Program-made: the position numbers and the translations under genes | The notes under the pieces: model-generated | What the model saw: the letters and a program-made list of their open reading frames with translations, nothing else | Told to the model about the DNA's origin: nothing | The model's database searches: none | Part shown: positions 1 to 6,742 of the stretch, one piece after another | Position numbering within the stretch: position 1 is the stretch's first letter | Layout of the letters: each line of letters begins with the position of its first letter | Assembly (NCBI RefSeq): GCF_900215295.1 | Contig: NZ_OCMF01000001.1 | Location: 868,001 to 932,000 of the forward strand | DNA from: Salinimicrobium sediminis | Lineage (GTDB): Bacteria > Bacteroidota > Bacteroidia > Flavobacteriales > Flavobacteriaceae | Length of the DNA: 64,000 bases | Reading direction: 5' to 3'

Positions 1-76
1 CGAATCAATGGCTAGGAGACTCACATCCAAAAAATCTCCCGGTAGTTAGTAACTAATGAATTAATAAATCATCAAA

Positions 77-1132
77 ATGAAAAGCAAGATAAATATATTG
101 CTGGTTTTAACTATTGTCTTATGTTGGGGTTCAATGTTCTCCCAGGGATGTGAAGTCGACGACCCGGGGTCGTCAAAAGATTCCCTAAGCGGACCTACAA
201 TCAACGTTTTTGGATATCTTCAACCACAATACGACTACTTTTTTACAGGAGGAGATCAGGAAAACACCTTTCGATTTAAAAGAGCACGCATTGGCGTGAG
301 GGGTAAAGTATTCGAAGATTTTTCCTATTATTTTATGCTGGAAACCAGTCCCTTTATTGGAAGCACCGGAGATGCCTATCTTATGGATGCCTTTGTTACT
401 TATGAAGCCAACAACTGGGCGAGAATTTCTTTGGGTTCCTTTAAACAACCTTTTAGTTTAGACGTTTCAACTCCCTGTAACAGCTTACCAACTATTGAGA
501 GATCCATTGTTGCCGACCAGTTGGTAGCACCTCAACGTGATTTTGGTTTAGCAATTTTTGGAGGAAATAAGTTTAACAGGCTTAATTATGCTGTTGCACT
601 TATGAATGGACGCGGGCTGGGGGTAAAAGACGATAACGTGAAAAAGGATGTGATGGGTAGGGCCTCTTATAAGATTTTCAGGAGTTTTACTGTTGGTGCC
701 AGTTTTAGATATGGGTATCCCATTCCAAACAATAATGAAGACGACAGAACCTCTTACGGGGGCGATTTTATGTTTGAACTTGGTAATTTTTATCTTCAGG
801 GAGAATATATCTATGACGAAGGAGCCTATTTTGCAGGTGCAGGAGGTGGTTGTGGTGCAACTCCAGTAGCCCTTGGCGAGGAAAGAGATGGTGCTTACCT
901 TCTCGCAGCCTATAGTGTCACCCAAAAGTTCCAGCCCGTATTTAAATATGAATTTTTCGATCCGGATATAAACATCAAGGATAACCTCGGATATACAGAG
1001 AGAATGACGGTTGGCTTTAACTATTTTGTCAATGATAATGTCCGTTTCCAGGTCAACTATCTGGCTAATATTGAGACTGTTGTTAACGTAGATAATGATG
1101 CATTACTCACCCAGGTTCAGATTCGTTTTTAA
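77..1132 (+). CDS. Outer-membrane porin, phosphate-selective porin O/P-like
   Basis: The 351-residue product begins with a signal peptide (roughly residues 1-22) and continues as alternating amphipathic strands ending in an aromatic residue (QVQIRF), typical of a beta-barrel assembled in the outer membrane. Segments such as RFKRARIGVRG and the FGYLQPQYDY start resemble the OprO/OprP porin family common in Bacteroidota. It would let small anions cross the outer membrane. The Crp/Fnr gene follows on the same strand, and the sulfur oxidoreductase operon lies just beyond, so a role in sulfur oxyanion entry is possible but inferred only. There is an unusual cysteine in the mature N-terminus (QGCEVDD), which could also be read as a lipobox-like site, but the barrel-type C-terminus argues for a porin. 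Confidence 0.8.
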   Translation: MKSKINILLVLTIVLCWGSMFSQGCEVDDPGSSKDSLSGPTINVFGYLQPQYDYFFTGGDQENTFRFKRARIGVRGKVFEDFSYYFMLETSPFIGSTGDAYLMDAFVTYEANNWARISLGSFKQPFSLDVSTPCNSLPTIERSIVADQLVAPQRDFGLAIFGGNKFNRLNYAVALMNGRGLGVKDDNVKKDVMGRASYKIFRSFTVGASFRYGYPIPNNNEDDRTSYGGDFMFELGNFYLQGEYIYDEGAYFAGAGGGCGATPVALGEERDGAYLLAAYSVTQKFQPVFKYEFFDPDINIKDNLGYTERMTVGFNYFVNDNVRFQVNYLANIETVVNVDNDALLTQVQIRF

Positions 1133-1153
1133 TTAGATTTTTTTAAAGCAATG

Positions 1154-1184
1154 AACCCTTCTGTATTCTACGGAAGGGTTTATT
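1154..1184 (+). terminator. Intrinsic terminator after the porin gene
   Basis: An inverted repeat with arms AACCCTTC and GAAGGGTT, extended by GTA/TAC around a 3-nt loop, is followed by a short T-rich stretch. It sits 22 bp after the porin stop and before the Crp/Fnr start, so the two plus-strand genes are probably separate units. Confidence 0.65.
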
Positions 1185-1214
1185 CATTAAATTTGTATAA
1201 CAACGCCCGCTAAA

Positions 1215-1880
1215 ATGGATAAAAGCCTCATTTTAAAAAGAAAACTTTATCATCAATATTCCGAAATTTTTGAAGATGCCTTACTTCAGGAAATTCTTGA
1301 AGTCGGGTTCATGAAAAAGATAAAAAGCGGAGACCTCCTGATAGATATAGGTGACGAATTGACTCACATACCATTGATACTGAATGGAGTAGTAAAGATT
1401 ATTAGACAGGACAAAGAGGGTTATGAACTGACCTTATTCTACTTAGAACCCGGTCACACCTGCGCTATTTCTTTTGCGAACTGTATCAATAAGAAAAAAA
1501 GCATTTTTAGAGGAACTACAGAATCTGATGTTGAAGCCGTTTTTATTCCGGTTAATTCTGTTGATGAATGGTTGGTCAAATATAAATCCTGGCGCCATTT
1601 TATTATTGATAGTTACCATTTTAGGCTCCTTGAAATGGTCGATTCCATAGATTCACTCGCCTTCCTTACTTTGAGCAACCGCATTTGGAAATATCTGACA
1701 GACAAAGTCAAGATAGCAAAGGATATCGATTTAGGCATCACACATCAAAACATCGCTTCAGACCTCAATTCTTCCCGGGTTGTGGTCACCAGGATTCTTC
1801 AGAAACTACATGACGAGGGAAAAATATATTCCACCAGGAACAAAGTTAAGGTATTGGAACTATTTGATAAGGCTCTGTAA
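1215..1880 (+). CDS. Crp/Fnr-family transcriptional regulator
   Basis: The 221-residue protein has an N-terminal cyclic-nucleotide-binding-type beta-roll (about residues 25-120), a dimerisation helix (about 125-155) and a C-terminal winged helix-turn-helix (about 165-215) with the motif ITHQNIASDLNSSRVVVTRIL, which matches the Crp/Fnr recognition region. It lacks the N-terminal cysteine cluster of classical FNR, so any oxygen or redox sensing would be different; two cysteines lie in the beta-roll (HTCAISFANC). It is encoded near the sulfur oxidoreductase operon, whose divergent promoter region at 8983-9164 contains Crp/FNR-like palindromes, so it is the obvious candidate regulator. That link is inference. 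Confidence 0.85.
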   Translation: MDKSLILKRKLYHQYSEIFEDALLQEILEVGFMKKIKSGDLLIDIGDELTHIPLILNGVVKIIRQDKEGYELTLFYLEPGHTCAISFANCINKKKSIFRGTTESDVEAVFIPVNSVDEWLVKYKSWRHFIIDSYHFRLLEMVDSIDSLAFLTLSNRIWKYLTDKVKIAKDIDLGITHQNIASDLNSSRVVVTRILQKLHDEGKIYSTRNKVKVLELFDKAL

Positions 1881-2020
1881 CTTCAAAGGAAAAAGATTGC
1901 AAAATACAGATCAGGCTCCCCGAATTTTCCTTCCATTCTAAATCCTTTTACAAGGCCGCCGTTCTCCCCGATTCCGATTTTATTCATATCCGGCCTTACA
2001 GAGACCTGGTTTTAAATAAA

Positions 2021-2047
2021 AAAAACCGGATGTATGATCACCCGGTT
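2021..2047 (-). terminator. Possible minus-strand terminator hairpin
   Basis: AACCGG and CCGGTT arms, with an internal TG/CA extension, enclose a short loop. Read on the minus strand, the hairpin is followed by a run of eight T. It faces away from the Crp/Fnr gene. Because a stronger terminator already ends the sulfur operon upstream at 2671-2692, this one is either redundant or belongs to an unseen minus-strand transcript. Confidence 0.45.
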
Positions 2048-2658
2048 CCTATCAACTATCAATGCCCCTTATTTAAATGGATGTATTATGTTTAGAAGAA
2101 TTCCTGATTCTTCAGAAGCAAGTAGTCCATTAAAATTAATCAGGCCATTTCCTTTATATAAATTTTCCCATTTTCCTCTACCCTCTCTTCAATTACACCT
2201 TACTAATACTCTTACCGTGCTAGGTTGGATAGTATCTCATTGGAAGCTCCAATGCCTATATTTTACATTGAAAGGTAGGTAAAATGCAGGCATTCAAATG
2301 CAACCAAAGTCACACATAAAGGAAAATTACTGGTCATTTTTCAAAGAATTTTCATTTGACCTTTAAGTATCTCATATAAAAAAATCAGAGGAATTGCCTC
2401 CAAACTTATTCTCTCTAAAAATCGAGAATCTCCCGATTTTTCAATATTAACGGTTCCTTAAAGGACTTTCCGTCAAACAGAGAACTTAATCTATTTTTCT
2501 TAATCAGGTTTTCGACCTCTACCTATACAAACATTACAGTTCCTGTTTTTTACCTGGCGGGTCGCACTGTTCATAATCTTATTAAATATTCCCTCACAGC
2601 TACTCCAGAGCCCTTTTCTGCACCTCAAGTTTTAATGAAGACAGACTGCCGGTATAGA

Positions 2659-2692
2659 AAACAAAAAAGCCGGTTCTGAAGAGAACCGGCGA
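2659..2692 (-). terminator. Intrinsic terminator of the sulfur oxidoreductase operon
   Basis: A perfect 9-bp stem, GCCGGTTCT and AGAACCGGC with a GAAG loop (2671-2692), is followed on the minus strand by TTTTTTGTTTT. It lies about 75 bp after the stop of the last gene of the operon and is the strongest terminator in this region. Confidence 0.8.
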
Positions 2693-2766
2693 TAGAAAGC
2701 AACAGTATTTACAATTAGAAAAAAGGATTAATTAGTGATTAATTGCCTGGAGGTGAAAAGTAGGGT

Positions 2767-3381
2767 CTAACAGCCTCCTTCTACAGGTAACTTCTTTTTC
2801 TTTTTGACAGGGATAACTTTTTTCGGAATCACTGCCGGTTTTTTAACTTCTTCTTTTTTAGTTGCATTCCTGACCGATTCATCTATAAATGCCCGAATAT
2901 TTGCTACAGGTTTTTCAACATCGGCTGATTCCGTAATAAGGCTGTTGTGCAAATACTTGTTATTTACACTCAGCAATTTGACATTATCATAACCTAACTG
3001 GTAGAGCAAAAGAAAAGGTATGTTCGCTTCTTCTATTTTGTTTCCGTACAGCACTGCCAGTTTATTTGAGTCTTTTAATTTCCGGAAAATTTTTTTGTTT
3101 TCTTCTCTTAAAATTTCTGCAGCGGGAATATTAATTGCATTTTCTAAATGCCCCTGTTCAAAATCATATGGTCTTCTAATATCCACCAAAACAACATCTG
3201 GACTGTCTAACTTATCCATAGGTATGATGTAATTGAGACGGGTGAGGTCTTCAAGAGTACTCTTTGTATTCCTGGCATACATATTTTCCGGGCGTTCATA
3301 CGCCAAAACACCCACCAGAACCGCCAAAATGAACAGAGTTGAGGAAATGGATATACGTTTAACTTTTTCTAATTCTTTCAT
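2767..3381 (-). CDS. Membrane-anchored rhodanese-fold protein with C-terminal GGC tail (1)
   Basis: The 204-residue protein has one N-terminal membrane segment (about residues 10-27), a rhodanese-like domain (about 50-145; VVLVDIRRPYDFEQGHLENA is the family's first signature) and a charged linker ending in PVKKKKKLPVEGGC. In an active rhodanese a cysteine follows the VVY-type strand; here that position reads LAVLYGNK, with Gly113. The only cysteine in the whole protein is the last residue, Cys204. The neighbouring gene encodes a paralog with the same tail and the same substitution. The fold and topology place it in the periplasm beside the PsrA-type enzyme, suggesting the mobile tail, not the rhodanese pocket, carries sulfur. 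That function is inference; the cysteine pattern is seen directly. Confidence 0.85.
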   Translation of the reverse strand: MKELEKVKRISISSTLFILAVLVGVLAYERPENMYARNTKSTLEDLTRLNYIIPMDKLDSPDVVLVDIRRPYDFEQGHLENAINIPAAEILREENKKIFRKLKDSNKLAVLYGNKIEEANIPFLLLYQLGYDNVKLLSVNNKYLHNSLITESADVEKPVANIRAFIDESVRNATKKEEVKKPAVIPKKVIPVKKKKKLPVEGGC

Positions 3382-3408
3382 GATGAATTTTTTGAAATAA
3401 TATTTGAA

Positions 3409-4074
3409 TTAGCACCCTCCTTCCACAGGTCTTTTCTTTTTCTTTTTGACCGGAACTACCTTTCGTGCAGCAGGTTTTTCTATAACAGGCTCTTCAACCC
3501 TGTTTTGTTCCGGATACATTACTCCAAAAAACATACTCGCTGCTTTTCTGGTAGAATAGAGTTCAAAATCTTCAGCAGCAAGTTGTTCGTTAGGAACTGT
3601 GGGATTAATAATGCTGTTGTACCACTCATTTATGCCTCCCTTCAGGACCCGAAGATTTTGATATCCCAGTCGGTTCCCCAGTACCCAGGCCTGATCGGCA
3701 TAAAAATTATCATTTGAGTAAAATATAACATCATACTGGGTTTGATTTATATAAGCTTCGTATTCTTCATCCAGTAAGTTCCTGAGAGGAATATTGACTG
3801 CATTGGGGAGTGAATACTCATTAAAGCTTTGGGGATCCCTCACGTCAACTAAAATGAAAGATGGGTCCTGACTAATTATTTTATCGGAAAGTTCATCTGT
3901 TGAAACATATCTTTCAGTGCTAATAGCTTTATTCAGTAGTTGCTCAGCATGGATCCCTTCCTGCTTTTCCACCTTTGGCAACATCACTAGTCCTCCAGCC
4001 AGGATAAGTAAGATCAATGCCAAAAGCACATATCTAAAAGATAAAAATCTTGCCAGTTTCTTTTTAACCATCAT
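3409..4074 (-). CDS. Membrane-anchored rhodanese-fold protein with C-terminal GGC tail (2)
   Basis: The 221-residue paralog of the downstream gene has an N-terminal membrane helix (about residues 14-31), a rhodanese domain (about 55-155, with FILVDVRDPQSF and the closing LKGGINEWY) and a flexible C-terminus ending PVKKKKKRPVEGGC. The catalytic cysteine position is Ser120 (VIFYSNDN). The single cysteine of the protein is Cys221, the last residue. An EGGC end resembles the GGC-containing C-terminus of SoxY, where the cysteine carries the sulfur substrate; there is no other similarity to SoxY, so this would be convergence. It sits between the YeeE-type transporter genes and its twin, 27 bp from the latter, in the sulfur operon. 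Confidence 0.85.
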   Translation of the reverse strand: MMVKKKLARFLSFRYVLLALILLILAGGLVMLPKVEKQEGIHAEQLLNKAISTERYVSTDELSDKIISQDPSFILVDVRDPQSFNEYSLPNAVNIPLRNLLDEEYEAYINQTQYDVIFYSNDNFYADQAWVLGNRLGYQNLRVLKGGINEWYNSIINPTVPNEQLAAEDFELYSTRKAASMFFGVMYPEQNRVEEPVIEKPAARKVVPVKKKKKRPVEGGC

Positions 4075-4086
4075 AATGTTCTTAGT

Positions 4087-4677
4087 TTAGTAAAATACTT
4101 TTTTGACTCGTTTCCTTACTACATCAGCAAGGGCAAAAGCAACAACAGCTATTATTGAGAATATAAAAATGACCCAGTAAGGATTCCAGTCAAAGGAATC
4201 CATCAATGTTATATTTCCAAGGAAATAACCATCATAAATAGGTTCGATGAAGGTGAAAAATTCAGAAAAAAGTAGCACCCCCACCATAATTCCCAGAACA
4301 TACACCCACGCATCAAGTTTACCAATTGCTACGGCACACAGGCTGGTTCCCGGACAGAATCCTCCGGCAACAAATCCCACTCCCATGATTACTCCACCAA
4401 TGATTGCTCCCCATAAAAAGGTGGGGTGCACATATAGCTGGCGGATATCTAGATACCCGAGGTAATCCATATAGTAAATCCCTATCACTGATACCACTGC
4501 AGCTGTAAAGAAAACTTTCAGCACGGCAAAGTCATAACCGTAAAAGACGCCGGCTAGCTTTCTTGAGGAGGAAAATCCTGAAGATTCCAGAACAAATCCA
4601 AAACAAATTCCAATAAAAATTGCAATAATGCTATCCCATTCGATAGGAATCAAACCATTAGGAATTATTGGTCCCAT
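4087..4677 (-). CDS. YeeE/YedE-family sulfur-compound transporter, second half
   Basis: This integral membrane protein has several hydrophobic helices and the YeeE/YedE signature GFVAGGFCPGTSLCAVAIG, in which the cysteine-containing GxCPGT loop forms part of the thiosulfate path in characterised YeeE. It begins with MGPIIPNGLIP; I chose this start because an upstream in-frame ATG at 4731 would overlap the previous gene by 38 bp and add 18 residues of unlike composition. It pairs with the gene at 4694-5224; together they make the two halves that are one protein in E. coli. The role is probably movement of thiosulfate or a related sulfur compound across the inner membrane for the adjacent oxidoreductase. 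Substrate not proven. Confidence 0.85.
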   Translation of the reverse strand: MGPIIPNGLIPIEWDSIIAIFIGICFGFVLESSGFSSSRKLAGVFYGYDFAVLKVFFTAAVVSVIGIYYMDYLGYLDIRQLYVHPTFLWGAIIGGVIMGVGFVAGGFCPGTSLCAVAIGKLDAWVYVLGIMVGVLLFSEFFTFIEPIYDGYFLGNITLMDSFDWNPYWVIFIFSIIAVVAFALADVVRKRVKKVFY

Positions 4678-4693
4678 AATTTCATTTTTAAAG

Positions 4694-5224
4694 TTAAATC
4701 CAATTCTTTCTAAAGAAGTAGGCCACGGCATAAGCAGAACCGAAAATGGCTAACATGGTTATGAAGCCCCCAACAGATAATACTGCCATACCGCTAAGAG
4801 CGGCACCGCTGGTACATCCACGGGCTATTTGAGCGCCAAGACCGAATAATATTCCACCACCGAGAGCAAAACCAAGTCTACGCCTACTTGTAATTTTAGG
4901 GGAATGCTGAACGCGCCATCTAATTCGACCTGCTAACCCACCTGATATAAAGGCACCTATCAAAATTCCCAAAGCTTCAAAGACTAACCAGGTATTTAAT
5001 GGCGTGTCCTCATCGCTTAGGAAAAGACTGTAATATGCATTAGTTCGAGCATGTGTGGGGGCTACTCCATCTACCAGCGCCACAACACTGCTTTTCATGG
5101 CACCACTTGCCCCTAATCCCCTTCCTGTGAGATAGAAGGTGAAAATGATTATAAGCCCCAGTAAGAATCCGCCGAAATAAGGATTCCAGTAGACGTGTCT
5201 GTTGCTATTTTTATTTGTATTCAT
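4694..5224 (-). CDS. YeeE/YedE-family sulfur-compound transporter, first half
   Basis: The 176-residue membrane protein has about four to five helices and the family motif FGLGAQIARGCTSGAALSG, with the conserved GCTSG loop. A short polar N-terminus (MNTNKNSNRHVYWNPYFGG) precedes the first helix. It is the partner of the next gene downstream; each half contributes one cysteine loop. Split YeeE pairs are common in Bacteroidota and usually lie near sulfur enzymes. Here it follows the NrfD-type subunit by 12 bp, so both are probably translated from one message. Confidence 0.85.
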   Translation of the reverse strand: MNTNKNSNRHVYWNPYFGGFLLGLIIIFTFYLTGRGLGASGAMKSSVVALVDGVAPTHARTNAYYSLFLSDEDTPLNTWLVFEALGILIGAFISGGLAGRIRWRVQHSPKITSRRRLGFALGGGILFGLGAQIARGCTSGAALSGMAVLSVGGFITMLAIFGSAYAVAYFFRKNWI

Positions 5225-5236
5225 AATCGAAGATTT

Positions 5237-6208
5237 TTAGTAGAGATATCGGGTTAACTGGCCCGCTTCTATCATTACAAACCTGAAAACAAGTCCGCCG
5301 ATAATCACAAGAATTGCGGGCACTATAACAGGTACCCTATACCCTACAAGTTCTATTAATTCTAATGTTGCCGGAACCAGCAAACCCAGCAGTACAACAA
5401 AACCAAAGAACATTAAGGTAAATTCCCCTCCTACCAGTAGTTGAACAGCCTCGAGCTGCACCTGCGAACCGGCGTAATAACCCATGATCATGTGCGCAAT
5501 TAGGGCAAGTTCAATAATGATCAACCCCAAATCTATCTTCCCGAAAAGATGTTTTTCTTTTACATTTTTTGATAAGAGAATGATTGCAGCGGCTCCTGTT
5601 GAAAGTCCTGAAGTCAAAAATAAGGGTCCCAGTATCGCATTGTTCCAAAGGGGTCGTGCATTAAAAGCTGATAGTAAAATACCGGTATACACTCCCAATA
5701 CTAAAGCCAACGGAATCAATACATAAGCAATATTCCTCCGGTTTGCTATTACAAACCTCTCCAGGTTATTAAGAAATCTTAACCGCTTAAACAGCTTTAG
5801 TTTAGACTCTACCCCGGCATACGCTTCTCTGTAATAACCAAACAACCAGAGGAAAGAAAGAGGCGTTACAATCATAAGGACCCACGCGCCCCAGGACATA
5901 GGGGATTCAATTCTGAACGAAGTGTACAACTGCCATGTATAAAGCGGATGAGTCAAATCGTACACAAGAGCCAATAATCCTATTGACAAAGCTATTGGGG
6001 GAATAATAGAGGCCTTTTTAACAGCTGCAGGATACTCTTTATCCTTACCCAACACGTAAAACAAGGCCGCAAAAAACAGGATACCTGCAGCTAATCCACC
6101 CAGAAATAAATAGAGGGCAATGGGCCAATGCCATACTTCTAAAGAAGGATCTATGTTTGGAATATTCCGACCACTTGTAAATAATTCTTCTTGCATAACT
6201 TTAACCAT
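5237..6208 (-). CDS. NrfD/PsrC-type quinone-reactive membrane subunit
   Basis: The 323-residue protein is almost entirely hydrophobic helices (about eight), beginning after EVWHWPIALYLFLGGLAAG, the characteristic first helix of NrfD/PsrC. This subunit anchors the periplasmic catalytic and iron-sulfur subunits and exchanges electrons with the quinone pool. It directly abuts the ferredoxin subunit gene (0 bp spacing), which matches PsrABC, PhsABC and TtrABC operons. It has no heme motif, so electron transfer would go through the iron-sulfur partner. Confidence 0.9.
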   Translation of the reverse strand: MVKVMQEELFTSGRNIPNIDPSLEVWHWPIALYLFLGGLAAGILFFAALFYVLGKDKEYPAAVKKASIIPPIALSIGLLALVYDLTHPLYTWQLYTSFRIESPMSWGAWVLMIVTPLSFLWLFGYYREAYAGVESKLKLFKRLRFLNNLERFVIANRRNIAYVLIPLALVLGVYTGILLSAFNARPLWNNAILGPLFLTSGLSTGAAAIILLSKNVKEKHLFGKIDLGLIIIELALIAHMIMGYYAGSQVQLEAVQLLVGGEFTLMFFGFVVLLGLLVPATLELIELVGYRVPVIVPAILVIIGGLVFRFVMIEAGQLTRYLY

Positions 6209-6742
6209 TTAGATTAGGTAGAAAACGTGAGGATTAGTTCCTGCCTCAGGCGCCAGGGTTTTGTACTTTCTATTCTTTAGTAGGTTTGAAACCTCGCTGT
6301 TTGGATTATCCACATCTCCAAAATACATGCATTTTGTAGGACACACCGAAACACAGGCAGGCAGCTGGCCCTTTTCCAATCTATGATGGCAAAAGGTACA
6401 TTTGTCCACATGTCCATCCGGATGTTGATATCGGGCATCATAGGGACAGGATTGAATACAGGCTCCACAACCAATACACTCATCAGCTGTTACGAGTACA
6501 ATACCTCCCTCAACTACGTGACTTGCTCCGGTTGGACAACATCGAACACATGGAGCAGTATCACAATGATTACATCTTTCTGATCTTAATTCTAACTCTA
6601 AATTTGGATATGTTCCACTTACAGCTTCTGTAATCCAGTCCCTGCAAAATCCATGTGGTACATTATTTTCCGTTTGACAGGCCACAACACAATCGCTACA
6701 CCCAACACATTTTAGAGTGTCTATTACCATAGCATATCTCAT
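6209..6742 (-). CDS. 4Fe-4S dicluster ferredoxin subunit, PsrB/NrfC type
   Basis: The 177-residue protein has four cysteine groups able to bind four 4Fe-4S clusters: CVGCSDCVVAC near residues 12-22, CNHCDTAPCVRCCP near 57-70, CIGCGACIQSCP near 89-100, and CTFCHHRLEKGQLPAC around 115-130. This is the standard electron-transfer subunit of membrane-bound molybdopterin oxidoreductases. It has no signal peptide, as usual, because it is exported together with the Tat-bearing catalytic partner. Its start overlaps the end of the catalytic subunit gene by 4 bp (ATGA), indicating translational coupling. Confidence 0.92.
   Translation of the reverse strand: MRYAMVIDTLKCVGCSDCVVACQTENNVPHGFCRDWITEAVSGTYPNLELELRSERCNHCDTAPCVRCCPTGASHVVEGGIVLVTADECIGCGACIQSCPYDARYQHPDGHVDKCTFCHHRLEKGQLPACVSVCPTKCMYFGDVDNPNSEVSNLLKNRKYKTLAPEAGTNPHVFYLI

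Larger units (their letters stand above)
1881..2766. other. Long intergenic region without a convincing gene
   Basis: No open frame here looks like a protein: the only one of any size (2034-2282, plus strand) has no recognisable composition or domain. Three hairpins are visible: a minus-strand terminator-like one at 2021-2047, a small perfect one at 2238-2254 (CATTGGA, AGC loop, TCCAATG), and a strong minus-strand terminator at 2671-2692. The stretch may be decayed sequence or may carry a small RNA between the two minus-strand terminators. Confidence 0.6.

Noticed and set aside
2034-2282. Open frame of 82 codons on the plus strand
   Set aside because: Composition unlike a protein (few charged patterns, no domain), begins inside a terminator hairpin, and has no neighbour in an operon.
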